Shown here: positions 25,989-35,140 of the stretch, in pieces
How the letters are laid out: each line of letters opens with the position of its first letter
Position numbering within the stretch: the first letter of the stretch is position 1
NCBI RefSeq assembly: GCF_019458025.1
Contig: NZ_JAHZUY010000031.1
Location: 1-43,470, forward strand
Direction: 5' to 3'
DNA length: 43,470 nucleotides
Origin: Caldovatus aquaticus
GTDB lineage: Bacteria; Pseudomonadota; Alphaproteobacteria; Acetobacterales; Acetobacteraceae
Made by a program: the position numbers and the translations under genes
Notes under the pieces: model-generated
What the model was told of the DNA's origin: nothing
Databases searched by the model: none
Seen by the model: the letters and a program-made list of their open reading frames with translations, nothing else

Positions 25989-27311
25989 CTAGTTCAGGAG
26001 CTCCGGCGAGATCAGGCGCGGCAGGAACAGCACCAGCTCGGGCCAGACGATCACCAGCGCCAGCACGCCGAGCATCGGCAGCAGCATGATGACCGTGTCC
26101 TTCAGGGCGTCGCCGACGCGCATCCCGGCGACGTGGCAGGCGATCATCAGGCACAGGCCGTAGGGCGGCGTGACCAGGCCGAAGGCCAGGCTGACGATGC
26201 CGATCATGGCGAAGTGGATCGGGTCGAGCCCGGCCGACTGCGCGATCGGCTGGAGGATCGCGCCGACGATGATGATCGCGGGGATCGCATCGAGGAAGCA
26301 GCCGACGACGAGGAAGACGAAGGCGATGAAGAAGCCGGTGCCGACCGGCCCCATGCCCCAGGACTGCACGCCGGAGAGCAGCGCCTCCGGGATCCGGTAA
26401 TAGGCGAGCAGCCAGCCGAAGGCGGAGGCGGTGCCGACGCAGAACAGCGCCACCGCGGAGAGCCGCCCGGTCTCGCCGAGCGCCTGCCAGAGGCCCTTGA
26501 GGTCCATCTCGCGATAGACCAGGAGCGAGAGCACGCCGGCGTAGAGCACCGCGATGCAGGCCGATTCGGTCGCGGTGAACCAGCCGAAGATCTTGCCGCC
26601 GATGATGATGAAGGGCGTGAACAGCGCGGGCAGCGAGACCAGGATGCCCTGGAACAGCTCGCCCCAGCCGGCGCGGGGATAGGTCGGGTAGCCGCGCGCC
26701 TTGGCGTAGGCGTGCACGGTCGCCATCTGCACCAGGCCGATCAGCAGCCCGGGCACGATCCCGGCGAGGAACAGCCCGCCGATCGAGACCGTCAGCACGC
26801 CGCCCCAGACGATCATCAGGATCGAGGGCGGGATGATCACCGCGAGCACCGCCGAGACCGCCGTGATCGCGACCGAGAAGCTGTCGTCGTAGCCCTCGCG
26901 GCGCTGCGCCTCGATGAAGATCTTGGACTGCGAGGCCGCATCCGCCGTGGAGCTGCCGGAGATGCCGGCGAAGAAGATCGAGAGCACCACGTTGATCTGC
27001 GCCAGCCCGCCGGGGAAGTGCCCGACCATGGCGCGCGAGAGGCGCACCAGCCGCTCCGTGATGCCGCCGATGTTCATCAGGTTCGCGGTCAGCAGGAAGA
27101 ACGGCACCGCGAGCAGGATGAAGGAGTTGTACGCGTTGAAGGTCTCCTGCACGATGTCGGTCGGCGCGAGGCGCGGCTCGATCAGCATGATCGGCAGGCA
27201 GGCGAGGCCGAGCGCGAAGGCCACGGGGACGCGCAGCGCGAGCAGCAGGAAGAACAGGCCGAACAGGATCGCCGCGGCCGCACCGGGCGAGAGGACGGAG
27301 GCGCCGGTCAT
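25989..27311 (-). CDS. dctM: TRAP transporter large permease subunit DctM
   Basis: DctM is the large membrane subunit of a tripartite (TRAP) transporter that imports organic acids using an ion gradient. The 440-residue protein has about 12-14 hydrophobic segments. Motifs typical of the family are FFLLTANLMNIGGITERLVRL, FAGISGSSTADAASQSKIF, VIIPPSILMIVWG, ATESACIAVLYAG and GLVTPPYGLCLMI. Its ATG overlaps the dctQ stop (ATGA at 27308-27311). It is last in the minus-strand order dctP, dctQ, dctM, and faces the MFS gene across a 76-base convergent gap. Confidence 0.95.
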   Translation of the reverse strand: MTGASVLSPGAAAAILFGLFFLLLALRVPVAFALGLACLPIMLIEPRLAPTDIVQETFNAYNSFILLAVPFFLLTANLMNIGGITERLVRLSRAMVGHFPGGLAQINVVLSIFFAGISGSSTADAASQSKIFIEAQRREGYDDSFSVAITAVSAVLAVIIPPSILMIVWGGVLTVSIGGLFLAGIVPGLLIGLVQMATVHAYAKARGYPTYPRAGWGELFQGILVSLPALFTPFIIIGGKIFGWFTATESACIAVLYAGVLSLLVYREMDLKGLWQALGETGRLSAVALFCVGTASAFGWLLAYYRIPEALLSGVQSWGMGPVGTGFFIAFVFLVVGCFLDAIPAIIIVGAILQPIAQSAGLDPIHFAMIGIVSLAFGLVTPPYGLCLMIACHVAGMRVGDALKDTVIMLLPMLGVLALVIVWPELVLFLPRLISPELLN

Positions 27312-27853
27312 GCCGCCGAGACCTCGTGGTGCTCGAGCGGCCGCGGCTCGCCAGTGCGCAGCGTGTGCAGGGCGTCCGCCATGCGCTCGCCCTGGAACAG
27401 CAGCCAGGTGAGGCCGGTGATCGGCCAGGCGACGTGGATCAGCCAGAGCGGCAACTCGGCGAGCTCGCTGATGCGGTGGAAGGCGAAGGCGGTGAACTCC
27501 CAGCCCCACCAGAGGAAGACCACGGCGAGCGCGAGGACGCCGAGGCCGGAGAGGAGCTCGAGCAGCGCCGCCGGACGCGGCGGGAGCGGGGGCCAGAGGT
27601 CCACGGTGAAGTGCGATCCCTCGCGCACCGCGACCATCGCCCCGATCATGATCATCCAGACGAGGAGGAAGCGCGCCATCTCCTCGGTCCAGATGTAGTG
27701 GGGGATGAGGTGGGTGTAGCGGCTGAAGATCTGCAGGCTGACGGGCAGCACCAGGATCGCGACGCTGATCGCGAGCAGGGCGGAGAGCAGGCGGCTCCAG
27801 GCCGCCGCCGCGCGGCGGAGCAGGCCGCGCCGCGCGGCGGGTTGCGACGTCAT
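27308..27853 (-). CDS. dctQ: TRAP transporter small permease subunit DctQ
   Basis: DctQ is the small membrane subunit of the TRAP transporter. The 181-residue protein has four hydrophobic helices near 22-45, 58-78, 95-118 and 133-155, with the family patterns SLQIFSRYT, YIWTEEMARFLLVWMIMIG and FTVDLWPPLP. The ATG at 27853 has its own Shine-Dalgarno (AGGAG, 8 bases upstream), so it is taken as the natural start. The upstream dctP frame runs into it without a stop. The stop overlaps dctM by ATGA. Confidence 0.9.
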   Translation of the reverse strand: MTSQPAARRGLLRRAAAAWSRLLSALLAISVAILVLPVSLQIFSRYTHLIPHYIWTEEMARFLLVWMIMIGAMVAVREGSHFTVDLWPPLPPRPAALLELLSGLGVLALAVVFLWWGWEFTAFAFHRISELAELPLWLIHVAWPITGLTWLLFQGERMADALHTLRTGEPRPLEHHEVSAA

Positions 27854-28918
27854 GGGGAAGGCTCCTGAAAGGCACGGCCGGCGGCGCGGGGCGGGGGCGG
27901 CCCCCCCCCGGCCCGGGCCCACGGGGCCCGGGGGTGGCTGGTTGTAGATCGCCTCGGCGCCGATCTCGCGCGCATAGGCCGCCATTACCGGCTCCACGGC
28001 GCGCTTCATCTCGGCCCGGTCGGTGAACTCGATGCGCCGCAGCTTCCCCGCGCGCTCGAGCGCGACCAGCTTCTGCTCGTCCTCGCTCGATTCGATCTGC
28101 CGGCCGTAGGCGCCCGCCTCGCGTCCGGCGCGGAGGATCGCGGCCTGCAGATCAGCGGGCAGCCGGTCGAAGCTGCGCTTCGAGAAGCAGAGCGGGCGGA
28201 TGGTGATGGCGTGCTGCGTCATCGCGAGGTTGGGCGCCACCTCGTAGAAGCGCATCTGCTCGACGCCGGCGGCCTCGTTCTCGCCGGCCTCGATGACGTT
28301 GTTCTGGATCGCGTTGTAGACCTCGTTGTAGGCGATGACGGTCGGCGACATGCCCGCGGCCTGGAAGGTGCGCGACCAGATCGGCGCGCCCTGGACGCGG
28401 ATCTTGAGGCCGCGGATCTCGGCCATGTTGGAGACGCGCTTGTTGGCGAAGATGTTGCGCACGCCGCCGCCGGCGTAGCCGATCAGCATCACGTTGGCGC
28501 GGCGCTCGATCTCCTCCGCGACCGGCTTGAGCAGGTCGCGGTCCAGGACCTGGTTCCAGTGGGCGAGGTCGCGGAACAGGAAGGGCGCGTCGATGAAGGG
28601 CGCGGCGCGGGAGAAGGTGGACATGTGCGCGGGGGAGACGATGGCGTAGTCCACCGCGCCGCGGCCCTCGGCCATGCGCTCGAAGTACTGCTTCTCGAGC
28701 CCGAGGCTGGAGTTCTTGTGCAGGACGAAGTTGACCGGCTTGCCGTAGTACTGCTTCACCAGCTCCTCGAAGCGCACCATGGCGCGGGTGAAGGCGTGCT
28801 CGTCGTTGAACTGGCTGGCGCCGTTCAGGGTGATGGCCTGCTGCGCGCGCAGAACCGCGGGGGCGGAGAGGATGGCAGCGCCGGCGGCGATGCCGCCAAG
28901 CAGGTCGCGTCGGTTCAT
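27854..28918 (-). CDS. dctP: TRAP transporter substrate-binding protein DctP, no stop before dctQ
   Basis: DctP is the periplasmic solute receptor of the TRAP system. From the ATG at 28918 the protein begins MNRRDLLGGIAAGAAIL, a twin-arginine-like signal, with cleavage near LRAQQ. The mature part carries the DctP fold with the carboxylate-binding arginine in GLKIRVQGA and EVYNAIQNNVIEAGENE. Similarity ends at about residue 325 (GAEAIYNQ). The frame then continues through a GC hairpin and a run of nine G into dctQ, giving one open frame of 536 codons ending at 27308. Removing one G from that run would create a TGA overlapping the dctQ ATG. Either the stop was lost, or the run is miscalled, or this is a true fusion. 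Confidence 0.85.
27912..27932 (-). promoter_or_regulatory. GC hairpin between dctP and dctQ
   Basis: CCCGGGCCC (27912-27920) and GGGCCCGGG (27924-27932) form a perfect 9-bp stem with a 3-base loop, just after the last conserved DctP codons and about 60 bases before the dctQ start. In many binding-protein operons such a structure protects the upstream message or limits read-through, lowering membrane subunit expression. That role here is inference. Hairpins of this kind are also places where sequencing errs. Confidence 0.45.
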
Positions 28919-29106
28919 CGGGACGTTCCTCCCATCGGGTCCGTCGGGTGGCGCCGGCTGTCTCCGCCGGCTGGCAGGCGGACTATAGAAGGCGCCGGCG
29001 CCGAGCGGTATCCCGGGGCCGGCGCTGGACGGGGGCGGCGCGCCGTGGTGGGCTCCGGCCCCGGTGCGGCCGGGGGCGGCGCCGGCAGGAAGCGGAGGGC
29101 GGCAGG

Positions 29107-29862
29107 ATGAACCGGATCGATCTCGCCGGCCGGGTGGCGGTGGTGACGGGCGGGGCGCGGGGGATCGGCTACGCCGTGGCGGAGCGGGCGCTCGCCTCGG
29201 GTGCCGCGGTCGCGCTGTGGGACGCCGATTCGGCGCGCCTCGAGGAGGCACGCGTGGCGCTCGCCCCGGCCGGGCGCGTGAGCGCGCATGCGGTCGAGCT
29301 GACCGACGAGGCGGCGGTGGCGGCGGCGGCCCGCGCCACCCTCGCCGCCCATGGCGGGCGGATAGACATCCTGGTGAACAACGCCGGCATCACCGGCGGC
29401 AACGCGCCGACCTGGGAGATCGCGCCGGCCGAGTGGCGGCGTGTGGTCGAGGTCAACCTGGTCGCGCCCTACCTGGTCAGCCGCGCCGTCGTGCCGGAGA
29501 TGATCCGCGCCGGCTACGGGCGCGTGGTGAACATCGCCTCGGTCGCGGGCAAGGAGGGGAACCCGAACGCCTCGCACTACAGCGCCTCCAAGGCCGGGCT
29601 GATCGGGCTGACCAAGTCCCTGGCCAAGGAGCTGGTGGGCACGGGCGTGCTGGTGAACTGCATCACGCCGGCCGCGGCGCAGACCGACATCTTCCGGCAG
29701 ATGAGCGAGGTGCAGATCGCCTACATGCTCTCGAAGATCCCGATGGGCCGCTTCGTGCGGGTCGAGGAGATCGCGGCGCTGGTCTGCTGGCTCGCCTCCG
29801 AGGAGTGTTCCTTCTCCACGGGCGCGGTGTTCGACATCACCGGCGGCCGCGCGACCTACTGA
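29107..29862 (+). CDS. SDR family NAD(P)-dependent oxidoreductase
   Basis: This is a classical short-chain dehydrogenase of 251 residues. It has the cofactor motif TGGARGIG (15-22), a D after strand 2 (LWDAD, suggesting NAD preference), NNAG (88-91), the catalytic Ser in NIASVAG, and YSASK (Tyr/Lys). The Shine-Dalgarno (GGAGGG with GGCAGG close to the start) supports the ATG at 29107. It is divergent from the TRAP operon with 188 bases between starts, so it may oxidise or reduce the imported acid or its alcohol/keto form. The substrate is unknown. A CTATAG element at about 28982-28987 may be a -10 box for one of the two units. Confidence 0.9.
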   Translation: MNRIDLAGRVAVVTGGARGIGYAVAERALASGAAVALWDADSARLEEARVALAPAGRVSAHAVELTDEAAVAAAARATLAAHGGRIDILVNNAGITGGNAPTWEIAPAEWRRVVEVNLVAPYLVSRAVVPEMIRAGYGRVVNIASVAGKEGNPNASHYSASKAGLIGLTKSLAKELVGTGVLVNCITPAAAQTDIFRQMSEVQIAYMLSKIPMGRFVRVEEIAALVCWLASEECSFSTGAVFDITGGRATY

Positions 29863-29883
29863 CCGCGCGGCGGGACGCGGCCC

Positions 29884-31434
29884 TCAGAACATCCCCGGCC
29901 GCGCCGAGGCGTGGTGCTCCTTGAGCACCGCCTCGGTCTTCGGGTCGATCTCCTTCAGCATCACGTCGTAGCCCCAGAGGTCGGCGAGGTGCTGCAGCAC
30001 CAGGCGCGCGTCCTCGGCGTCCAGAAGCTGCCGGTCGGGCGCGCGGTGGTGCAGGATCAGCCTGCGATCCCCGGCGAGATCCACGTCCACCACCTGGATG
30101 TCGGGGTCCTGGTGGCCGATGTCGTACTGGCGCGACAGCGCGCGGCGCAGGCGGCGGAAGCCGCGCTCGTCGTGGATCGCGACGACCTGGAGGTGGTCCT
30201 CCTCCGGGTCGTCCAGCAGGTGGAACAGGCGCAGCCGGCGCATCAGGGCCGGGCTGAGGAATTGCGCGACGAAGCTCTCGTCGCGGTAGTTCGCCCAGGC
30301 GTCGCGCAGCACGCCGAGCGCGTCGCCGCAACCCGCGAAGTCCGGGAACCACTCGCGGTCCTCCGCGGTCGGGTCGGTGGCGATGCGGGCGATGTCCTCC
30401 ATCATCGCGAAGCCGAGGGCGTAGGGATTGATGCCGGAGTAGCGCGGATCGTCGAATTCCGGCTGGAAGACGACGTTGGTGTGGGAGTGGAGAAACTCCA
30501 GGAAGTGGCCGTCCGAGATGCGTCCGCGCTCGTGCAGGCGCTGCATCACCTGGTAGTGGACCCAGCTGGCGCAGCCCTCGTTCATCAGCTTCGTCTGCGC
30601 CTGGGGGTAGAAGTACTGGGCGACGTGGCGGACGATGCGCAGGATCTCGCGCTGCCAGGGCTGGAGGCGGGGCGCGGTCTTCTCGAGGAAGTAGAGGATG
30701 TTCTCCTGCGGCAGCTCGAGCAGGGCGCGCCGCCGCTCCTCGTCGAGCGCGGGGGCCGTGGCCCCGCCGCCCTTGCCCGGCACGGTGCGCCAGAGGTCGT
30801 TGAACACCCGTTCCTCGTGCTCGCGCCGCTCGCGCTCGCGCCGCTCCTCGGAGCGGAGGTCGGGGCGCTTGCGGCGCGGGTAGCGATGCACGCCGTGGCT
30901 CATCAGCGCATGCGCGGCGTCGAGCACCCGCTCGACCGCAGCGTGGCCGTAGCGGTCCTCGCACTTCGCGACGTAGCTCTTGGCGAAGTCGAGATAGGGC
31001 AGGATGCCCTCGGCGTCGGTCCACTGGCGGAACAGGTAGTTGTTCTTGAAGAAGTGGTTGTGGCCGAACGCGGCGTGGGCGATCACCAGCGCCTGCATCG
31101 TCGCCGTGTTCTCCTCCATGATGTAGGAGATGCAAGGCGAGGAGTTGATGACGATCTCGTAGGCGAGGCCCTGGAAGCCCTTGCGGTAGAGGCCCTCGTG
31201 CCGGGCGAAGCGCTTGCCGAAGGACCAGTGCCGGTAGAGCAGCGGCATGCCGTTCGAGGCGTAGGCGTCGAGCATCTGCTCGGCGCTGATCACCTCGATC
31301 TGGTTGGGGTAGATGTCGAGGCCGAGTTCGCCGAGGGCGATCTCCTCGACCGCGTCATAGACCCGCCGGATGGTGGCGAAGTCCCAGTCGGCGCCCTGGT
31401 AGAGCAGGCGGCCGGGCCCGCCGTCGGCGCTCAT
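29884..31434 (-). CDS. SpoVR family protein (YcgB-like)
   Basis: This is a 516-residue soluble protein of the SpoVR/YcgB family. The family pattern is clear from DIYPNQIEVISAEQMLDAYA through GKRFARHEGLYRKGFQGLAYEIVINS, CISYIMEENT, GHNHFFKNNYLF, QTKLMNEGCASWVHY and ALGFAMMEDI. The function is unknown in Gram-negatives. It is consistently encoded with the kinase PrkA (YeaG) and the DUF444 protein (YeaH), as here. The ATG overlaps the DUF444 stop (ATGA at 31431-31434), so it is the third cistron of prkA-yeaH-spoVR and translationally coupled. A role in stress or starvation adaptation is the accepted inference. Confidence 0.95.
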   Translation of the reverse strand: MSADGGPGRLLYQGADWDFATIRRVYDAVEEIALGELGLDIYPNQIEVISAEQMLDAYASNGMPLLYRHWSFGKRFARHEGLYRKGFQGLAYEIVINSSPCISYIMEENTATMQALVIAHAAFGHNHFFKNNYLFRQWTDAEGILPYLDFAKSYVAKCEDRYGHAAVERVLDAAHALMSHGVHRYPRRKRPDLRSEERRERERREHEERVFNDLWRTVPGKGGGATAPALDEERRRALLELPQENILYFLEKTAPRLQPWQREILRIVRHVAQYFYPQAQTKLMNEGCASWVHYQVMQRLHERGRISDGHFLEFLHSHTNVVFQPEFDDPRYSGINPYALGFAMMEDIARIATDPTAEDREWFPDFAGCGDALGVLRDAWANYRDESFVAQFLSPALMRRLRLFHLLDDPEEDHLQVVAIHDERGFRRLRRALSRQYDIGHQDPDIQVVDVDLAGDRRLILHHRAPDRQLLDAEDARLVLQHLADLWGYDVMLKEIDPKTEAVLKEHHASARPGMF

Positions 31435-32735
31435 GGCGTGGCCTGTGCCTCCTTCGCCGCGTCCTTGCGGAACAGGTCGCGGAACACGGGGTAGATCTCG
31501 CGCCGGTGGCGGACCTTGCGCATCGCGAGCGGATGGCCCTCCCTGCGCAGCAGGCTGTAGGTGCGCCAGAGGTCGCTCTCGCGCGGGATGAAGCCGACCG
31601 GGTGGAGGCCGTCTTCGCGCCCGACCTCGAGATAGGCGTAGTACTGGCAGATCGGGAGGATCTGGTCGGCGAGCAGCCGCGCCGTGCGCTCGTTGTCGGA
31701 GGTGGTGTTGTCGCCGTCCGAGGCCTGCGCGGCGTAGATGTTCCAGTCGGACGGCCGGTACCGCGCCGCCACGATCTTCAGCATCTCCTCGAGCGCCGTC
31801 GATACGACCGTGCCGCCCGTCTCCGGGCTGCGGAAGAAGGTCTCCTCGTCCACCTCCTTCGCCTCGTGGGTGTGGCGGATGAAGACGATGTCCACGTGGC
31901 GGTAGCGGCGCGTCAGGAAGATGTAGAGCAGCAGGTAGAACCGCTTCGCCAGGTCCTTCATGTGCTCGGTCATCGAGCCCGAGACGTCCATCAGGCAGAA
32001 CATCACCGCCTGGGCGATCGGTCGCGGCTCCGGCTGGAACTGGCGGTAGCGGACGTCGATCGGGTCGATGTAGGGGATGCGCTGGCTGCGGCGCAGCGCG
32101 ACGTCGAGCAGCCGGCGCGCGGTCTCCAGCCGCTCGGGGTCGCCCGCGGCCTCGGCTTCGTCGCGCTCGGCCTGGAGGCGGAGGATCTCCTCGGGCTTCG
32201 GGCGGCGCAGCGCGATCCGGCGCGAGAGGCTGTTGCGCAGGGTCCGCACCAGGGCGAGGTTCGCCGGCGAGCCGGAGATCGAGTAGCCGGCGCGCCGCCA
32301 GGACTTCACCTCTCCGTCCACGAAGCGGCGCTTGGCGAGGTCGGGCAGCTCGAGGTCCTCGAGGAACAGGTCGAGGAACTCCTCCTGCGTCAGGGCGAAG
32401 CGGAAGGCGTCCTCGCCGTCGCCGTCGGGGCTGCCCTCGCGGCCGCCGCCGGCGCCGCCGGAGGGCGGCCGGGGGATGGTCTGGCCCTCGATGTACTCCT
32501 TGTTGCCGGGCAGGACGTGCTCGCGCCGCCCGCCCGGGGCGCGGTGGAAGGTCGGCTCGCGCACGCCGGAACCCGGGATCGTGATGGTGGCGCCCTGCTC
32601 GGTGTCCCTGACGCTCCGGCTGCCCGCGCTCTCGCGCACCGCCTCGCGCACCAGCGCCTTGGCCCGGCGGAGGAAGCGCTGCCGGTTGGCGAGGCTCTTT
32701 CCTCCCGGATTGAGGCGCCGATCGATGATGTACAT
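31431..32735 (-). CDS. YeaH/YhbH family DUF444 protein
   Basis: This is a 434-residue protein of DUF444. The N-terminus MYIIDRRLNPGGKSLANRQR is diagnostic. After an Arg-rich, glycine-rich region there is a von Willebrand A-like domain with the metal motif DVSGS (residues 250-254) in MFCLMDVSGSMTEHMKDL, plus the later THEAKEVDEETFF and SDGDNT elements. It is functionally associated with PrkA; the biochemical activity is unknown. The ATG at 32735 is preferred because GGAG lies 5 bases upstream; a GTG at 32741 is in frame. It is 40 bases after prkA and overlaps spoVR by ATGA. Confidence 0.93.
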   Translation of the reverse strand: MYIIDRRLNPGGKSLANRQRFLRRAKALVREAVRESAGSRSVRDTEQGATITIPGSGVREPTFHRAPGGRREHVLPGNKEYIEGQTIPRPPSGGAGGGREGSPDGDGEDAFRFALTQEEFLDLFLEDLELPDLAKRRFVDGEVKSWRRAGYSISGSPANLALVRTLRNSLSRRIALRRPKPEEILRLQAERDEAEAAGDPERLETARRLLDVALRRSQRIPYIDPIDVRYRQFQPEPRPIAQAVMFCLMDVSGSMTEHMKDLAKRFYLLLYIFLTRRYRHVDIVFIRHTHEAKEVDEETFFRSPETGGTVVSTALEEMLKIVAARYRPSDWNIYAAQASDGDNTTSDNERTARLLADQILPICQYYAYLEVGREDGLHPVGFIPRESDLWRTYSLLRREGHPLAMRKVRHRREIYPVFRDLFRKDAAKEAQATP

Positions 32736-32775
32736 CGCCACTCCGCTCCGCGTGGGCCTCCGGCCGGCCTGCGCC

Positions 32776-34734
32776 TCAGCCCGCCTGCTTCACGCGCATG
32801 TACCACTCCACCAGGCGGCGCACCTGGCGCTCAGTGTATCCGCGGGCGACCATGCGCTGCACGAACTCGGTGTGCTTCTTCTCGGTCTCGCTGTCCCGCT
32901 TCGACCCGAAGGAGATCACCGGCAGCAGCTCCTCCACCTGGCTGAACATGCGCCGCTCGATCACCTCCCGGATCTTCTCGTAGCTGGTCCAGGAGGGGTT
33001 GCGCCCGGCATTGTTGGCCCGCGCGCGCAGGGCGAACTTCACGACTTCGTTGCGGAAGTCCTTCGGGTTGGCAATCCCGGCGGGCTTCTCGATCTTCGTC
33101 AGCTCCTGGTTGAGCATCTCCCGGTTGAGAAGCTGGCCGGTGTCGGGGTCCTTGAAGTCCTGGTCCTCGATCCACGCGTCGGCGTAGGCGACGTAGCGGT
33201 CGAACAGGTTCTGGCCGTAGTCGTGGTAGCTCTCGAGGTAGGCCTTCTGGATCTCGTGGCCGATGAATTCGGCGTAGCGCGGGGCGAGCTCGCCCTTGAT
33301 GAACTCGAGGTAGCGCTTCTCGGCCTCCTCGGGGAACTGCTCGCGGCGGATGTGCTGCTCCAGCACGTACATCAGGTGCACGGGATCGGCCGCGATCTCG
33401 TGCGTGTCGTGGTTGAAGGTGGCGGCGAGCACCTTGAAGGCGAAGCGGGTGGAGATGCCGTCCATCCCCTCGTCCGGCCCGGCGGCGTCCTTGTATTCCT
33501 GGAGCGAGCGCGCCCGCGGGTCGGTCTCCTTCAGGCTCTCGCCGTCATAGACCCGCATCTTGGCGAACAGATTGGAGTTCTCGTGCCGGCGCAGGCGCGA
33601 GAGGACGGAGAAGCGCGCGAGCATCTCGAGCGTGCCGGGCGCGCAGGGGGCGCCGGCGAGCTCGCTGCCGCGCACGAGCTTCTCGTAGATCTTCCGCTCC
33701 TCGGTGGCGCGCAGGCAGTAGGGGACCTTGATGACGTAGATGCGGTCTATGAAGGCCTCGTTGTTGCGGTTGTTCTTGAAGGTCTGCCACTCCGCCTCGT
33801 TGGAGTGGGCCATGATGATGCCCTGGAAGGGGATGGCGCCGATGTTCTCGGTGCCGATGTAGCTGCCCTCCTGCGTCGCCGTCAGCAGCGGGTGCAGCAT
33901 CTTGATCGGCGCCTTGAACATCTCGACGAACTCGAGCAGGCCCTGGTTCGCCCGGTTCAGCCCGCCGGAGAAGGAGTAGGCGTCGGGATCGTTCTGCGCA
34001 TAGGTCTCGAGCTTCCGGATGTCCACCTTGCCGACGAGGGAGGAGATGTCCTGGTTGTTCTCGTCCCCCGGCTCGGTCTTGGCGACGGCGATCTGGCGCA
34101 GGCGCGAGGGGTGGATCCTCACCACCCGGAACAGCGACAGGTCGCCCCGGAACTCGTCGAGCCGCTTCACCGCCCAGGGGCTCATCAGCCCGGTCAGGCG
34201 CCGGCGCGGGATGCCGAAGCGGTCCTCGAGCACGGGGCCCATGTGCTCCGGGTCGAACAGGCCGAGCGGGCTCTCGAACACGGGCGAAAGCTGGTCGCCC
34301 GCCTTCAGCACGTAGATCGGATGGACCTCCATCAGCGCCTTCAGGCGCTCGGCGAGCGAGGACTTGCCGCCGCCGACCGGGCCGAGGAGGTAGAGGATCT
34401 GCTTGCGCTCCTCGAGCCCCTGGGCGGCGTGGCGGAAGAAGCCGACGATCCGCTCGATCGTCTCCTCCATGCCGTAGAACTCGGAGAAGGCGGGGTAGCG
34501 GCGGATCGTGCGGTTGAGGAAGATGCGCCCGAGCCGCGGGTCCTTCGAGGTGTCCACCACCTCGGGCTCGCCGATCGCGGCGAGCATGCGTTCGGCCGCG
34601 CTCGCGTACATCATCGGGTCGCGACGGCAGCCTTCGAGATACTCGGCGAGGGAGAGTTCGGTCTCCCGCTTCTGCTCGTAGCCGCGCGCGAAGCTCGCGA
34701 AGATGTCGTCCGCAGCATAGGACATGGTCAGCAT
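32776..34734 (-). CDS. PrkA-family serine protein kinase (YeaG-like)
   Basis: This is a 652-residue AAA+-like protein kinase. The N-terminal AAA domain has Walker A GPVGGGKS (118-125) and sensor-region motifs such as GTENIGAIPFQGIIMAHSNE. The C-terminal PrkA domain carries GMDGISTRFAFKVLAATF and NNAGRNPSWTSYEKIREVIE. E. coli YeaG and its relatives respond to nitrogen starvation and stress. The start at 34734 (MLTMSYAADD) is chosen because GGAGG lies 8 bases upstream; the frame is open to 34767. It is the first gene of prkA-yeaH-spoVR. Its 5' region is 532 bases long, unusually large for this window. Confidence 0.94.
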   Translation of the reverse strand: MLTMSYAADDIFASFARGYEQKRETELSLAEYLEGCRRDPMMYASAAERMLAAIGEPEVVDTSKDPRLGRIFLNRTIRRYPAFSEFYGMEETIERIVGFFRHAAQGLEERKQILYLLGPVGGGKSSLAERLKALMEVHPIYVLKAGDQLSPVFESPLGLFDPEHMGPVLEDRFGIPRRRLTGLMSPWAVKRLDEFRGDLSLFRVVRIHPSRLRQIAVAKTEPGDENNQDISSLVGKVDIRKLETYAQNDPDAYSFSGGLNRANQGLLEFVEMFKAPIKMLHPLLTATQEGSYIGTENIGAIPFQGIIMAHSNEAEWQTFKNNRNNEAFIDRIYVIKVPYCLRATEERKIYEKLVRGSELAGAPCAPGTLEMLARFSVLSRLRRHENSNLFAKMRVYDGESLKETDPRARSLQEYKDAAGPDEGMDGISTRFAFKVLAATFNHDTHEIAADPVHLMYVLEQHIRREQFPEEAEKRYLEFIKGELAPRYAEFIGHEIQKAYLESYHDYGQNLFDRYVAYADAWIEDQDFKDPDTGQLLNREMLNQELTKIEKPAGIANPKDFRNEVVKFALRARANNAGRNPSWTSYEKIREVIERRMFSQVEELLPVISFGSKRDSETEKKHTEFVQRMVARGYTERQVRRLVEWYMRVKQAG

Positions 34735-34909
34735 CAACCGGCCCTCCGGAGGCGGCGCGTTCGTCACCGGAACGCCCGCGGAACTGCTTGGCTGGCGTCC
34801 GCCGGGTCAATTGCGCGTGGCCGACATTCCCCTGGCCGACCCGGCGGTGCCGCGCCTTCCGCGGCGTGCCGCGCGATCGCCTCCCCCTTGCATTGATCAT
34901 ACCACCGAC

Positions 34910-34929
34910 GTTGTTGCCGATGCGACAAC
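34910..34929. promoter_or_regulatory. imperfect palindrome upstream of prkA, candidate operator
   Basis: GTTGT-TGCCGATGCG-ACAAC: the 5-base arms are perfect and the inner GC/GC also pair. It lies 176 bases upstream of the prkA start in the AT-rich patch, where a regulator of the stress operon or of the divergent SDR could bind. No known consensus matches fully. Confidence 0.35.
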
Positions 34930-35110
34930 GCCGTGGCACTCGTGCGACCAAGCGCGCCGTTGGCACCACAGTTCCCCCTTCCGGCCAAATCGCCATCGCC
35001 GCGCGGTTGCATGACAGGAGCCTGTGTCCCGCTTCCACAGCGGGGCTCGGCCCCGAGGCGAGCGGTCTGCGCGTGGCCGCGCCCCGTCGCCATGCACCGG
35101 AAGCGGGTCC

Positions 35111-35140
35111 CTGGCAGCACTACGGTCTGTGCGCTGCCAG
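35111..35140. repeat. inverted repeat upstream of the SDR gene
   Basis: CTGGCAGC (35111-35118) and GCTGCCAG (35133-35140) are perfect complements around a 14-base loop, 127 bases before the SDR start. It could be an operator, a leader hairpin or a terminator for transcripts entering from the left. Confidence 0.35.

Noticed and set aside
34950-34975. EcfG-type (general stress) promoter GGAAC-N16-CGCTT upstream of prkA
   Set aside because: The -10 element departs from CGTT and lies far upstream of the gene; the match is too weak to list as a feature.
34963-35026. Short palindromes such as ACAGGAGCCTGT and small GC hairpins in the prkA-SDR region as riboswitch or tRNA-like structures
   Set aside because: No conserved riboswitch core or tRNA cloverleaf can be drawn; short palindromes are frequent at this base composition.
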